NCBI RefSeq assembly: GCF_001424835.1
Contig: NZ_LMCQ01000022.1
Location: forward strand, 172,604-236,603
Direction: 5' to 3'
Source of the DNA: Variovorax sp. Root318D1
GTDB lineage: Bacteria; Pseudomonadota; Gammaproteobacteria; Burkholderiales; Burkholderiaceae_C
Length of the DNA stretch: 64,000 nt
Below are positions 42,871 through 52,642 of the stretch, in pieces; within the stretch, counting starts at the first letter, position 1, and each line of letters opens with the position of its first letter. The notes under the pieces are model-generated. The model worked only from the letters and a program-made list of their open reading frames with translations. It searched no databases and was not told the DNA's origin. Position numbers and translations under genes: made by a program.

Positions 42871-44148
42871 CTACTTGGCGTAAACCAGGTCGCGCAGCGC
42901 CAGCGATATCCACGGCACGTAGGTAATCACCATCAGGCACGCCAGGATCACGAGCACGAACGGCACCAGGTACGTCACGATCCGGTCGAGCGAGATGCGC
43001 GCCACCGTACAGGCCGCGAACAGGTTCACGCCAAAGGGCGGGGTGATCATGCCGAGCGCGAGGTTCACCACCATGATGAGCCCGAAGTGCACCGGGTCGA
43101 TCCCGAAGTGCACGGCAACCGGCGCGAGGATGGGCGCGAGCACGATGATGGCCGCGCTGGTCTCGATGAACATGCCGATGATGAACAGCGCCGCGTTCAC
43201 GCCCAAAAGGAACATCGCGGGCGATTTCAGCACTTCTTGCAGCCAGTGGCCGATGGCGTCGGGCACGCCCGCGCGCGTGATCAGGAACGCGAAGAGCCCC
43301 GCGTTGGCGATGATGAACATGATCACCGCCGACGACAGCACCGACTTGCGCAGGATGAGGTACAGGTCTTTCGGCTTGATCTCGCGGTAGATCACCACGC
43401 CCACCACCAGCGCATAGAACACCGCCACCGCCGAGGCTTCGGTGGGCGTGAAGATGCCGCCGTAGATGCCGCCCAGAATGATCACGGGCATCAGCAGCGC
43501 CCAGCCGGCCTGCCACGTTGCCTTGCCAAAAGGCATGCGGCCGTCGCCGTCGTTCTTGCCCCAGCCGCGCCACTTGCAGTAGATCCAGACGAACAGCATC
43601 AGCGCCAGGCTGATGAGAATGCCGGGACCGAAGCCCGCAATGAAGAGCTCGCCGATCGACACTTCGGCGCTCACGCCGTAGAGAATCATCGGGATCGAGG
43701 GCGGAATGATCACGCCCAGCTCAGCGCTCGTGGCCTGCAGCGCCGCCGCGTAGGCGGTGGGATAGCCGTGCTTGATGAGCGCCGGAATCAAAATGGCGCC
43801 AATGGCAAAGGTGGTGGCGACCGACGAGCCCGACACCGCCGCGAAGATCATGCAGGTGAGCACGCAGGTCATGGGCAGGCCGCCTTGCACGCCGCCCACG
43901 ATGCTCTTGGCAAATTCGACCAGCCGGCGCGAGATGCCGCCGGTTTCCATCAGGTTGCCGGCCAGGATGAAGAACGGAATGGCCGCCAGCGGAAACTTGT
44001 TGATCGAGTTGAACATCTCCTTCACGGAGATCAGCATGTTGACGTTGGCCACCTGAATGCCCAGGATCGACGCGAGCCCGATGGACACCGCCACCGAAAC
44101 CGACAGTGCAAAACACAGCACCATCGTTGCAACCATCACGGGCGTCAT
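42871..44148 (-). CDS. dctM: TRAP transporter large membrane subunit (DctM)
   Basis: A 425-residue polytopic permease. DctM features are PLAAIPFFILAGNLMETGGISRRLVEF, FAAVSGSSVATTFAIG, LGVIIPPSIPMILYGV and LGMITPPFGVNLFAA. Its start overlaps the dctQ stop by four bases (ATGA at 44145-44148). It is the last gene of the denD-dctP-dctQ-dctM unit and is followed by a strong terminator. It imports a carboxylate delivered by the receptor, here probably a C4 sugar acid. Confidence 0.92.
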   Translation of the reverse strand: MTPVMVATMVLCFALSVSVAVSIGLASILGIQVANVNMLISVKEMFNSINKFPLAAIPFFILAGNLMETGGISRRLVEFAKSIVGGVQGGLPMTCVLTCMIFAAVSGSSVATTFAIGAILIPALIKHGYPTAYAAALQATSAELGVIIPPSIPMILYGVSAEVSIGELFIAGFGPGILISLALMLFVWIYCKWRGWGKNDGDGRMPFGKATWQAGWALLMPVIILGGIYGGIFTPTEASAVAVFYALVVGVVIYREIKPKDLYLILRKSVLSSAVIMFIIANAGLFAFLITRAGVPDAIGHWLQEVLKSPAMFLLGVNAALFIIGMFIETSAAIIVLAPILAPVAVHFGIDPVHFGLIMVVNLALGMITPPFGVNLFAACTVARISLDRIVTYLVPFVLVILACLMVITYVPWISLALRDLVYAK

Positions 44149-44645
44149 TGCGCGGTCTCCAGTTCGAGCCGCTTGGGATCGAGAAAATTACCAACGATGC
44201 CAAAAAGGCAGAAAAGGGAACCGACCGGCAGCGCCAGGTACGACCACATCATCGACAGGCTTTCGAGCCCGGCCATCGACTGCACGCGGCCGCGCATCGC
44301 GTAGTCCCAACCCCACCAGAGAATGACCAGCATCAGTGCCAAGGCGGCGATGCTGACCACGGCGTCGAGCACGCGCTTGACGCGTGGCGGACTCCAGCGG
44401 TAGAGCACGTCCACGCTCACCATCGCGCCTTGGCGAAAGGCCATCGGAATGCCGAGGAACACCATCCAGATCAGGCTCATGCGGATCAGGATTTCGCTCC
44501 ACTCAGCGGGTTGTTCGAGCACGAAACGCGTGACGATCTGGAACACGCCCAACCCGGAGGCGATAACCAGCATCACGCAGGCGGCGATCATCGAGAAGCC
44601 GGTGGTCCAGCGCTCGATGCCGAGAAATTTTTCTTTCATCTGCAC
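44145..44645 (-). CDS. dctQ: TRAP transporter small membrane subunit (DctQ)
   Basis: A 166-residue four-helix membrane protein with DctQ features FVLEQPAEWSEILIRMSLIWMVFLG and FRQGAMVSVDVLY. It is coupled to dctM by an ATGA overlap. It is separated from dctP by 77 bases that contain a terminator hairpin, so the membrane subunits may be made in lower amount than the receptor. Confidence 0.9.
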   Translation of the reverse strand: MQMKEKFLGIERWTTGFSMIAACVMLVIASGLGVFQIVTRFVLEQPAEWSEILIRMSLIWMVFLGIPMAFRQGAMVSVDVLYRWSPPRVKRVLDAVVSIAALALMLVILWWGWDYAMRGRVQSMAGLESLSMMWSYLALPVGSLFCLFGIVGNFLDPKRLELETAQ

Positions 44646-44656
44646 CTGTCTTCAAA

Positions 44657-44691
44657 ACAAAAAAAGCCCGCCGGACCGATCCGGGCGGGCG
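44657..44691 (-). terminator. Terminator or attenuator hairpin between dctP and dctQ
   Basis: Minus-strand reading gives a GC-rich stem (GCCCGCCCGGA with TCCGGCGGGC, one bulge) and then seven T followed by GTTTTG. It sits inside the operon, after dctP and before dctQ. It probably stops part of the transcription so that more receptor than membrane subunit is made, a common arrangement for binding-protein transporters. Confidence 0.8.
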
Positions 44692-44722
44692 GGGGCGTGC
44701 CGTCGGGGCGACGGCCGCCGGT

Positions 44723-45694
44723 TTACTTGTAGTTGCGGATCTTGTCGAGATTGGCTTTGCCGAAGTCCTTTTCGAACTGCGCATTCACCGGCGCCAGGGC
44801 CGCAACGAACTTGGTCTTGTCGACGTTGTCGATCACCGTCATGCCCTTGGCGCGCAGGTCGGCCACGCCCTTGGCATCGTCTTCGTCCACGCGCGCACGG
44901 TTGGCCTTGGTGCCTTCTTTCGCGGCCTCGAGGAAGGCCTGCTTGTCGGCGGCGCTGAGCTTGTCGAACGAGGCCTTGTTCATCAGGAAGATGCAGGGCG
45001 AGTAGACGTGGCCGGTGAGCGACAGGTGCTTTTGCACTTGGTCGAACTTGGCCGCGATGATGACCGACAGCGGGTTCTCCTGGCCGTCGACCGTGCCTTG
45101 CTGCAAGGCGGTGAAGACTTCGGGGAAGGCCATCGGCGTGGTGACGATGCCGAAGGTCTTGTAGGCCGCGATGTGCACCGGGTTTTCCATGGTGCGCATC
45201 TTCAGGCCCTTGAGGTCTTCGGGTGCCTTCACGTCGCGCTTGCTGTTGGTCATGTGGCGGAAGCCGTTCTCCGCCCAGGCCAGCGCCTTGAAGCCCTTGG
45301 CGTCGAACTTGGTCAGCAGGTCCTGGCCGATCGGGCCGTCGAGCACGGCGCGTGCATGGGCCTTGTCGCGGAACAGGAACGGCACGTCGAGGATCTTGGT
45401 CTCCGGCACGAAGTTCGGCACCGGGCCGGTCGAGGAGAGCGCCAGTTCCTGGGTGCCGAGCTGTACGGCCTCGATCGACTCGCGTTCGCCGCCCAGCGCG
45501 CCGCTGTAGAAGGTCTGGACCTTGTAGCGGCCCCCGGTGCGCTTCTCGACTTCCTTGGCAAAGACGTCGATCGCGACGCCCTGGTGCGAGTTCTGCGCGG
45601 TCGAAATGCTGATCTTCATGGTGGTCTGCGCAAAGGCGGTGCAGGCCATGCCCATGCCCAAAACCAGGCCGGCGGCCAGTCGGGTCAATTTCAT
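44723..45694 (-). CDS. dctP: TRAP transporter periplasmic receptor (DctP)
   Basis: A 323-residue receptor with a signal peptide (about residues 1-22, ending ACTAFAQ). DctP landmarks are KISISTAQNSHQGVAIDVFAKEVEKRTGGRY, GLKMRTMENPVHIAAYKTFGIVTTPMAFPEVFTALQQGTVDGQENP (the Arg contacts the carboxylate) and KASFDKLSAADKQAF. It follows the DenD-like dehydrogenase gene by 63 bases. That neighbour suggests the ligand is D-erythronate or a related aldonate. Confidence 0.9.
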   Translation of the reverse strand: MKLTRLAAGLVLGMGMACTAFAQTTMKISISTAQNSHQGVAIDVFAKEVEKRTGGRYKVQTFYSGALGGERESIEAVQLGTQELALSSTGPVPNFVPETKILDVPFLFRDKAHARAVLDGPIGQDLLTKFDAKGFKALAWAENGFRHMTNSKRDVKAPEDLKGLKMRTMENPVHIAAYKTFGIVTTPMAFPEVFTALQQGTVDGQENPLSVIIAAKFDQVQKHLSLTGHVYSPCIFLMNKASFDKLSAADKQAFLEAAKEGTKANRARVDEDDAKGVADLRAKGMTVIDNVDKTKFVAALAPVNAQFEKDFGKANLDKIRNYK

Positions 45695-45757
45695 TCTTCT
45701 GTCTCCTGAGATGGAACGGGGGTGTCGCGAGGCGTCGGCTTCGCGCGCAGCCGATGA

Positions 45758-46774
45758 CTATGCCGCAATAACCAATTCGACTGCGTCGGGATTTTCACGG
45801 ACGTAGTCGCGAATCACCGCCTCGAAATTGGCATCCGCCGAAAGCCCGAGGCGCCTGGCGCGCGCGGTTTGGAAGCGTCCGGGCCAGGTTTTCACGATGC
45901 GCTGGATGGCCGGATCGGGCGTGCGGTCGAGCAGGTCGGTGGCGGCCTTGCCGGCCACGCGTTCGAGCGCAGCGGCCATCTCTCCCACCGTGGTGGAAAG
46001 CGAGGGCAGGTTGAGCGCAGTGCGCGGGCCCCATTCGGCGTCTCCGGCTTCCGCCGCGCGGAGGATGCCTTCGACGGTGCGCGCGGGCGACGCGATGGCC
46101 ACGGGCGTTTCGTCGGGCACCGGGCAGGCGGCGCGAATGCCCGCGAGCGGTTCGCGGATCATGCCGCTGAAAAAGCCCGATGCCGCGCCGTTGGGGCGGC
46201 CGGGACGCACGCTCACCGTCATCAGCCGCACGCTGCGGCCGCGGATGAAGCCCTTGCGTGTGTAGTCGGCCACCAGTTGCTCGCCGATGAATTTCTGAAT
46301 GCCATAGCTCGTCTGTGGCGTTGGCAGCGTGTGGTCTTCGATCACCGGCGGCAAGGGCTGCTCGGGCGAATCGCCGAACACGGCCAGCGAGCTGGCAAAC
46401 ACCACCATCGGCCGTGTGCCCACGGCGCGCGCCTTCTCGAGCAGGGCATGCGTGGCGGCAAAGTTGCTGCGCATGCCCAGGTCGAAGTCGGCCTCGCATT
46501 CGCCGCTGACCGCGGCGGCCAGATGGAAGATGGCGTAGGCTTCGCGCCAGAGCGCTGCATCGGGCGATGCGAGTTGTTCGTTCAGGTCGCCGAGCGCGCT
46601 GGCAATGCGCGCGTCGGCCGCAAGATCGGCCGGCGGCAAGGCGCGGTCGACCAGCGTGATGCGCGAAATGGTCCGGGCCGGTGCGCCCGCGAGCGAAAGC
46701 TGCCCCTGCTTCAGCAGCGTTCGGGCAAGGCGAGCCCCCACAAAGCCGGCGCCGCCAGTGATGACGATCTGCAT
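45758..46774 (-). CDS. denD: NAD-dependent epimerase/dehydratase family, DenD-like (D-erythronate dehydrogenase)
   Basis: A 338-residue extended-SDR protein starting at ATG 46774, preceded by AGGAGA. It has the dinucleotide motif ITGGAGFVGARLA (residues 4-16), a catalytic YGIQKF (YxxxK) with upstream Ser in VFASSLAVFG, and the substrate region VRLMTVSVRPGRPNGAASGFFSGM. Proteins of this subgroup next to TRAP receptors include D-erythronate 4-dehydrogenase (DenD), which starts C4 sugar-acid breakdown. The kinase and isomerase genes that usually accompany denD are not nearby, so the pathway would be completed elsewhere. The function is an inference. Confidence 0.8.
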   Translation of the reverse strand: MQIVITGGAGFVGARLARTLLKQGQLSLAGAPARTISRITLVDRALPPADLAADARIASALGDLNEQLASPDAALWREAYAIFHLAAAVSGECEADFDLGMRSNFAATHALLEKARAVGTRPMVVFASSLAVFGDSPEQPLPPVIEDHTLPTPQTSYGIQKFIGEQLVADYTRKGFIRGRSVRLMTVSVRPGRPNGAASGFFSGMIREPLAGIRAACPVPDETPVAIASPARTVEGILRAAEAGDAEWGPRTALNLPSLSTTVGEMAAALERVAGKAATDLLDRTPDPAIQRIVKTWPGRFQTARARRLGLSADANFEAVIRDYVRENPDAVELVIAA

Positions 46775-46874
46775 GTGTCTTGTCTCCTTCTGCAACGAGG
46801 ATAGCGCAGCACGACGCCCCGCTCAGGCGACACTCGCGGCTCGCGCACTCAAGGAACCGGGCGACCGGAAAACG

Positions 46875-47780
46875 ATGAACCTGCGATTCGTTGAAGCCTT
46901 TCACTGGGCCGTGGCGCTCAAGAGCGTCACTCGTGCCGCCGAGAAGCTGCACATCACGCAGTCGGCGCTCTCCAGCCGCATTGCAGCGCTCGAGCGCGAG
47001 CTGGGCGTGCTGCTGCTCGACCGGCGCGACAAGCAATTCCGCCTCACCGTGGCGGGGCAGCGCTTTCACGCCTTTGCGCAGAAGCTGCTCGAAATGCAGA
47101 TGCACATCAAGGCCGAGATGGGTTCGGGTGCGGTGCGGGAGGCCGTGCTGCGCGTGGGGGCCATCGAATCGGTGGTGCACAGCTGGCTCACCGGCTGGCT
47201 CAAGCACATGCAGGCGACGTATCCGGACTTCGAGCTGGAGCTCACCGTCGAAACCACGCCCGTGCTGGTCGACCAGCTGCAGCGAGGCAAGCAGGATCTG
47301 GTGTTTGCCGCGCTGCCGGCCGCCGGCGACGGCGTGCGCACGCGCGCCGTGCCGCCGATGCCCATGTGCTTCGTCGGCCACCGCGAACTGCACCTGAAGC
47401 GGCGCTACCGCCTGCCGGACCTGCTCTCGCTCGACCTGCTGACCTTTCAGCGCGGCTCGCAGCCGCACGTGGCGCTGCTCGAACTGTTTCGCGAAGCCGG
47501 CAGCCCGCCGCCGCGCGTGCACGCGATCTCATCGATTTCGGCGATGGCGCAGCTGGTGGAGGCGGGCTTCGGCGTGGCCACGCTGCCGCGCGCCGTGGTC
47601 GAGCCGCTGGCACGGCGCCTGCCGCTGCGCGTGCTGCCCTGCGACGACACGCTGGAGCCCTTGCCCATCTACGCGAGCTACCGCGACGATCCCTCGTCCC
47701 CGTTGCCGGAGGCCGCGCTGGGCTCTGCCGTGGTGCATGCCTCGCACCGGCCGGGGTCATCGAAAAAATCGATGAACTAA
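46875..47780 (+). CDS. LysR-family transcriptional regulator
   Basis: A 301-residue regulator with an N-terminal winged helix (FHWAVALKSVTRAAEKLHITQSALSSRIAALERELGVLLLDRRDKQFRLTVAG) and a LysR effector domain. It starts at ATG 46875. It is divergent from denD (100 bases between the starts) and upstream of the DUF1445-TRAP-oxoprolinase genes, so it could control either side. Divergent orientation toward denD is the classical LysR arrangement; the plus-strand genes are the other candidate. I saw no clear T-N11-A box. Confidence 0.88.
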   Translation: MNLRFVEAFHWAVALKSVTRAAEKLHITQSALSSRIAALERELGVLLLDRRDKQFRLTVAGQRFHAFAQKLLEMQMHIKAEMGSGAVREAVLRVGAIESVVHSWLTGWLKHMQATYPDFELELTVETTPVLVDQLQRGKQDLVFAALPAAGDGVRTRAVPPMPMCFVGHRELHLKRRYRLPDLLSLDLLTFQRGSQPHVALLELFREAGSPPPRVHAISSISAMAQLVEAGFGVATLPRAVVEPLARRLPLRVLPCDDTLEPLPIYASYRDDPSSPLPEAALGSAVVHASHRPGSSKKSMN

Positions 47781-47871
47781 GCAAGAAACTTTGCGTTGGC
47801 GTTCGTGAGCGCGGATTCCCACAATCCGGCGCATCACATCAAAGCGATGCATCGGGCATCAAGAACGCCAA

Positions 47872-48687
47872 ATGTCGAACTCTCCGTCGCTCGAAGAACA
47901 GCCTGGCCCCGGCAGCAGTGCGCAGGCCGTGCGCCAAGCCTGCCGCAGCGGTGCGCTCCGCACCCACACCAGCGGGCTCGCGAGTGCCCACGTGCAGGGC
48001 AATCTCGTGATCCTGCCGCGGGCGCACGCCGCCGACTTTTTGCGCTTTTGCCAAGCCAACCCCAAGCCGTGCCCGCTGCTCGGCGTGTCGGAGGCCGGTG
48101 ACCCGGCGCTGCCGGCGCTTGGCGAAGACATCGACATTCGCACCGACCTGCCGCGCTACCGCGTGTGGCGTGACGGCATGCTGGTGGACGAGCCGACCGA
48201 CGTTCGCGCGCTCTGGAGCGACGACCTGGTGAGCTTCGTCATCGGCTGCTCCTTCACTTTCGAGCATGCGCTGATGGTCGAGGGCATCGCGCTGCGCCAC
48301 GTCGAGCAAGGCCGCAACGTGGCGATGTACCGCACCTCGGTGGCCACCACGCCCGCTGGTCCTTTCCATGGGCCGATGGTGGTCTCGATGCGCCCGCTGC
48401 GCGCGGCCGATGCGATTCGCGCAGTGCAGATCACCTCACGCTTTCCGGCCGTGCACGGGGCGCCGGTGCACATCGGCGATCCGGCGCTGATCGGCATCCG
48501 CTCGCTCGCCGATCCCGACTACGGCGACGCAGTGGAGGTCATGCCCGGCGAGCTGCCCGTGTTCTGGGCCTGCGGCGTCACGCCCCAGGCAGCCATCGCG
48601 CAGGCCCGCCTCGCGTTCTGCATCACTCACGCTCCGGGCGCGATGCTCATCACCGATCTTTTCAACCATCAACTCGCCAGCTTCTGA
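47872..48687 (+). CDS. DUF1445 putative hydro-lyase (YcsI family)
   Basis: A 271-residue cytosolic protein of the DUF1445 family. Landmarks are [87 protein letters not shown] and [12 protein letters not shown]. The family is annotated as putative hydro-lyase and is related to the N-terminal domain of mitochondrial D-glutamate cyclase. In Bacillus the homologue YcsI is encoded with the PxpABC 5-oxoprolinase genes. Here a 5-oxoprolinase lies in the same cluster, so a step in 5-oxoproline or D-glutamate metabolism is likely. Chemistry unproven. Confidence 0.85.
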   Translation: MSNSPSLEEQPGPGSSAQAVRQACRSGALRTHTSGLASAHVQGNLVILPRAHAADFLRFCQANPKPCPLLGVSEAGDPALPALGEDIDIRTDLPRYRVWRDGMLVDEPTDVRALWSDDLVSFVIGCSFTFEHALMVEGIALRHVEQGRNVAMYRTSVATTPAGPFHGPMVVSMRPLRAADAIRAVQITSRFPAVHGAPVHIGDPALIGIRSLADPDYGDAVEVMPGELPVFWACGVTPQAAIAQARLAFCITHAPGAMLITDLFNHQLASF

Positions 48688-48701
48688 ACTAGGAACCCCC
48701 G

Positions 48702-49667
48702 ATGAAAAAACTCATGCTCATCCTGGCCGCTGTCGCGGCTGCAGGCACCGCCTCCGCCCAGGTCAAATGGGATCTTCCGTCCGGCTACGGCGTCAACACG
48801 TTCCCGGTGCAGAACCTGCAGCAGTTCGCCGAAGGCGTCGAGAAGGCCACTGGCGGCAAGCTCAAGATCGCGGTGCATGCCAATGCCTCGCTCTTCAAGG
48901 CGAACGAAATCAAGCGCGCCGTGCAGTCGGCCCAGGTGCCGGCCGGCGAACTCATCCTGTCGGGCGCCTCGAACGAAGCGCCGGTGTTCGGCATCGATTC
49001 GATTCCGTTCCTGGCCACGAGCTATGCAGAATCGAAACGGCTGGACGAAGCCTCCCGGCCGCTGCTGGTGAAGACGCTGGCCGCGCAGGGCGTCAAGCTC
49101 CTCTACACGGTGCCGTGGCCACCGCAGAGCCTGTACTCCACCAAGCCGGTGGCGACCCTCAAGGATCTCAACCGCACCAAGATGCGCGCCTACAACCCGG
49201 CCACCTCGTACATCGCGACGGCCGTGGGTGCACAGCCGGTGACGATCCAGCTGGCCGAGCTGCCGGCCGCACTGGCCACGGGCGGCGTGGACAACTTCCT
49301 CACGTCCAGCGCGAGCGGCGTGGACAGCAAGTTGTACGAGAGCATCAAGTACTTCTACGGCGTGGCAGCCTGGCTGCCGCGCAACGCGGTGGTGGTCAAC
49401 CAGAAGGCGTTCGATGCCCTGGACAAGGCGACGCAGGACGCGGTGCTGCAACAGGCCGCGGCCTCCGAGCAGCGCGGCTGGAAGCTCAGCGAGCAGAAGA
49501 ACGAGGAGTACATCAAAGAGCTTGCCGCCCGGGGCATGACCGTCGACGTCGGCGCCGAAGGCTTGAAGAAGGAGCTCAAGGTCATCGGTGACCGCATGAC
49601 GGCCGACTGGATCAAGCTGGCCGGTGCCGATGGCCAGGCGGTCATCGACGCCTACTCCCGGAAGTGA
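48702..49667 (+). CDS. dctP: TRAP transporter periplasmic receptor 1 (DctP)
   Basis: A 321-residue receptor with signal peptide MKKLMLILAAVAAAGTASAQ, 14 bases after the DUF1445 gene. Notable segments are LPSGYGVNTFPVQNLQQFAEGVEKATGGKL, LLYTVPWPPQSLYSTKPV, KMRAYNPATSYIATAVGAQPV (the conserved Arg) and AWLPRNAVVVNQKAF. It shares the VPWPPQ-LY, MR-YN and AW-P-N motifs with the second receptor at 51645. The two belong to one subfamily but differ in sequence, perhaps in ligand. The ligand is probably 5-oxoproline or a similar acid, by context. Confidence 0.87.
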   Translation: MKKLMLILAAVAAAGTASAQVKWDLPSGYGVNTFPVQNLQQFAEGVEKATGGKLKIAVHANASLFKANEIKRAVQSAQVPAGELILSGASNEAPVFGIDSIPFLATSYAESKRLDEASRPLLVKTLAAQGVKLLYTVPWPPQSLYSTKPVATLKDLNRTKMRAYNPATSYIATAVGAQPVTIQLAELPAALATGGVDNFLTSSASGVDSKLYESIKYFYGVAAWLPRNAVVVNQKAFDALDKATQDAVLQQAAASEQRGWKLSEQKNEEYIKELAARGMTVDVGAEGLKKELKVIGDRMTADWIKLAGADGQAVIDAYSRK

Positions 49668-49674
49668 GCGCCAC

Positions 49675-50280
49675 ATGTCGCTGACCGCCGATATGGCCAC
49701 CCCCTTGGACGGCATTGCCGCCACCCCGACGGCGGCGCCGCATGCGCTGCGGCGCGCGCTCGACCGCATCTACTTGGTGGCTGGCGCATTGGGCGCGGGC
49801 TGCATCGCGCTCATCTGCATCCTGATGGTGGTCCAGACCCTGGGGCGGCAGTTCGGCTTTCAGACCGGCGCCATCACCGATGTGGTGTCGTGGCTCTGCG
49901 CCGCCGCGGCCTTCATGACGATGGCCCATGCCTTCAAGCACGGCGACTTCGTGCGGGTCACGCTGGTGCTGGAAAAGCTCTCCGCGCCCAACCGGCGCCG
50001 CTTCGAACTGGTCTGCCTCGCGGTGGCTTGCGTCGCGATGGGATACCTCGCCTGGTGGGCCTGCCGGTTCACGTTCGAGAGCTGGCAGTTCAACGAGCTG
50101 GCGCAGGGGCTCTGGGCGCTACCGATCTGGATTCCGCAGATGAGCTTTGCCATCGGCTCGGTCCTGTTTCTGATCGCACTGGTCGACGAGTTCCTGATCG
50201 TTGCCCGCGGCGGCATTCCGACCTATGTGCGGCTGGTGGAAGAACGCCACGCGCAGGGCGACTTCTCTTCGGATCTCTGA
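49675..50280 (+). CDS. dctQ: TRAP transporter small membrane subunit (DctQ)
   Basis: A 201-residue four-helix membrane protein starting at ATG 49675, seven bases after the receptor stop. Typical parts are LGRQFGFQTGAITDVVSWLCAAAAFMTMAHAFKHGDFVRV and the QMSFAIGSVLFLIALVDEF helix. The N-terminal 30 residues form a longer cytosolic lead than usual. It pairs with the DctM protein encoded 12 bases later. Confidence 0.9.
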   Translation: MSLTADMATPLDGIAATPTAAPHALRRALDRIYLVAGALGAGCIALICILMVVQTLGRQFGFQTGAITDVVSWLCAAAAFMTMAHAFKHGDFVRVTLVLEKLSAPNRRRFELVCLAVACVAMGYLAWWACRFTFESWQFNELAQGLWALPIWIPQMSFAIGSVLFLIALVDEFLIVARGGIPTYVRLVEERHAQGDFSSDL

Positions 50281-50292
50281 AAGGCCACGATC

Positions 50293-51603
50293 ATGGACAT
50301 CCTCACCGTCGGTGCCATTCTCCTGTTGCTGATGCTGCTCATGCTGTCCGGCGGTGTCTGGATTGCCATGACGCTGGCGATCTGCGGCTGGGTCGGCCAG
50401 GCCTTCTTCACGACCAGCCAGCCCGGCCTGAACCTGTTCTCGGCTTTCTGGGAAAGCAACGCCAGCTGGGAGCTGGCGGCGCTGCCGCTGTTCATCTGGA
50501 TGGGCGAGATCCTGTTTCGCACCAAGCTCAGCCAGGAAATGTTCACCGGCCTGGCGCCCTGGCTTGGCCGAATCCCGGGGCGGCTGTTCCACACCACGAT
50601 TCTGGGCTGCGGCATCTTCGGCTCGGTGTCTGGCTCGTCCGCCGCGACTTGCGCGACGATTGCCAAAGTCTCCCTGCCCGAGCTGAAGAAGCGCGGCTAC
50701 GACGAGAACATCGCCATCGGCTCGCTGGCCACGGCAGGCACGCTGGGCATCCTGATCCCGCCGTCGATCACCATGGTGGTCTACGCGGTGGCCGCCGATG
50801 CGTCGATCATTCGCATCTTCCTGGCAGGCTTCCTGCCCGGCCTGGTGCTGATGTTCCTGTTCTGCGCCTACATCGCCTGGTGGGCACTGCGCAACAAGGC
50901 ACTGATGCCCGCGGAAGAGCCGCCGACCAGCCTGCGCGAAAAGCTGCGCCTTTCCAAGAACCTGATCCCCTGCGCATTGCTGATCGTTTTCATCTGCTGG
51001 TCGCTGGTGGCGGGCTGGGCCACGGCCACCGAGTGCGCTGCCTACGGCGTGGTCGGCGCGCTGGCCCTGGCAGCCTGGAGCCGCTCGCTCACATGGAGCA
51101 ACTTCAAGGAAGGCCTCTTCGGATCGGCGCGCACGAGCTGCATGATCATGTTCATCCTCGCGGGTGCGGCCTTCCTGACCAAGACCATGGCCTTCACTGG
51201 CATCCCGCGCGAGCTGGCCGAGTGGGTCAATTCGATGCACCTGTCGCCCTACGCGTTGATTGCCTGCCTGGTGCTGGTGTACCTGGTGCTCGGCACGGCG
51301 CTGGATGGCATCAGCATGATCGTGCTGACCGCCGCCGTGGTGCTGCCCATGATCCAGAAGGCCGGCTTCGATCTCATCTGGTTCGGCATCTTCGTGATCC
51401 TGCTGGTGGAGATTGCCGAAGTCACGCCGCCCGTGGGCTTCAATCTCTTCGTGCTGCAGAACATGACCGGCAAGGACAGCAACCGCATCGCGCGGGCCGC
51501 GATCCCGTTCTTCCTTTGCCTGGTGGTCTGCATCGGGTTGATCACCGTGTTCCCGCAGATCGTGACGATCGTGCCTGACCTGGTGATGGGGCCGGCGAAG
51601 TGA
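50293..51603 (+). CDS. dctM: TRAP transporter large membrane subunit (DctM)
   Basis: A 436-residue polytopic permease with DctM landmarks [69 protein letters not shown] and [16 protein letters not shown]. It belongs to the receptor-dctQ-dctM set of this cluster and would work with one or both DctP receptors. An upstream GTTCGG-type spacer of 12 bases separates it from dctQ. Confidence 0.92.
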   Translation: MDILTVGAILLLLMLLMLSGGVWIAMTLAICGWVGQAFFTTSQPGLNLFSAFWESNASWELAALPLFIWMGEILFRTKLSQEMFTGLAPWLGRIPGRLFHTTILGCGIFGSVSGSSAATCATIAKVSLPELKKRGYDENIAIGSLATAGTLGILIPPSITMVVYAVAADASIIRIFLAGFLPGLVLMFLFCAYIAWWALRNKALMPAEEPPTSLREKLRLSKNLIPCALLIVFICWSLVAGWATATECAAYGVVGALALAAWSRSLTWSNFKEGLFGSARTSCMIMFILAGAAFLTKTMAFTGIPRELAEWVNSMHLSPYALIACLVLVYLVLGTALDGISMIVLTAAVVLPMIQKAGFDLIWFGIFVILLVEIAEVTPPVGFNLFVLQNMTGKDSNRIARAAIPFFLCLVVCIGLITVFPQIVTIVPDLVMGPAK

Positions 51604-51644
51604 TGCACCCGCAACGCCACCCGCTGCGCTTTTAGGGGATCCGC

Positions 51645-52628
51645 ATGAAGCACATCTGGATCGCGGCTGCATTCGCAGCCGCGTCGGGACAGCCTTGCCT
51701 GGCGCAAACTGCCGTCCAATGGCAGCTGGCCACCGGCTACCGCGCCGAATCGTTCCACACGCAGAACATCGAGCGCATGGCGGCCGACCTGGCACGCGCC
51801 AGCGCAGGCCGCCTGCGCATCGAAGTGAAGCCGAACAACGCGCTGGTGAAGCTGGCGGACATACGGCAGGCGGTGCAGGACGGCAAGGTGCAGGCCGGCG
51901 AGACCATCATGACCAGCATGGTGAAGGAGATCCCGATCGCCGGGGCCGACGCCATTCCGTTCGTGGTGGGCAGCTACGCCGACGCAAGGCGCATGTGGAC
52001 GCTGCAGCGGCCGCTGATCGACCAGCACTTCGCGGCACGTGGCCTCCAGGCACTCTATGCCGTTCCGTGGCCGCCACAGGGGCTCTACACCGACACGCCG
52101 GTGCGTACGACAGCCGACTTCCGCGGGGCGCGCATGCGCACCTACAACCAGACCACCGAACGCATTGCCGAGCTGCTCGGCGCAACGCCGGTCGACGTGC
52201 CGATGGTCGAGGTCAACCAGGCGCTCGCCACCGGCCGCATCACCAGCATGATCACCTCGGCGGTCACCGGCGTGGAGAACCAGGTGTGGGGCCGCGCGAA
52301 GTATTACTACGAGATCAATGCCTGGTATCCGAAGAACATCGTTTTCGTCAACCGGAAGGCCTTCGAGGCGCTTGCACCCGATCTGCAGCAGATGCTGCTG
52401 GCCGCCGGGCAGGAAGCCGAGACGCGCGGATGGGCCCTGAGCCAGGCTGCCGCCGCCGACGCCACCAACGAATTGCGCAGCCGAGGCCTCCAGGTCGGTC
52501 GCGTTCCGCCGGATTTCGAGGCCGACCTCAAGCGCATGGGCGAGAAGTTCTCGCTCGAATGGGTGCGCTCGGTCGGCAACGAGGCCAACCGCATCTTTGT
52601 TCCCTACTACGTCGACAGCAAACGCTGA
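51645..52628 (+). CDS. dctP: TRAP transporter periplasmic receptor 2 (DctP)
   Basis: A 327-residue receptor with a signal peptide (about residues 1-21, ending PCLAQ). It shares with receptor 1 the segments [40 protein letters not shown] and [16 protein letters not shown], but overall similarity is modest. It lies after the dctM gene and 14 bases before the oxoprolinase gene. A second receptor served by one set of membrane subunits would widen the substrate range, for instance to both enantiomers. Confidence 0.87.
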   Translation: MKHIWIAAAFAAASGQPCLAQTAVQWQLATGYRAESFHTQNIERMAADLARASAGRLRIEVKPNNALVKLADIRQAVQDGKVQAGETIMTSMVKEIPIAGADAIPFVVGSYADARRMWTLQRPLIDQHFAARGLQALYAVPWPPQGLYTDTPVRTTADFRGARMRTYNQTTERIAELLGATPVDVPMVEVNQALATGRITSMITSAVTGVENQVWGRAKYYYEINAWYPKNIVFVNRKAFEALAPDLQQMLLAAGQEAETRGWALSQAAAADATNELRSRGLQVGRVPPDFEADLKRMGEKFSLEWVRSVGNEANRIFVPYYVDSKR

Positions 52629-52642
52629 GCGACCACCCCACC

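Noticed and set aside
51695-52642. A 1535-codon reading of the oxoprolinase gene
   Set aside because: The extra 316 codons overlap the dctP receptor gene in another frame; the conserved HyuA N-terminus starts just after ATG 52643.
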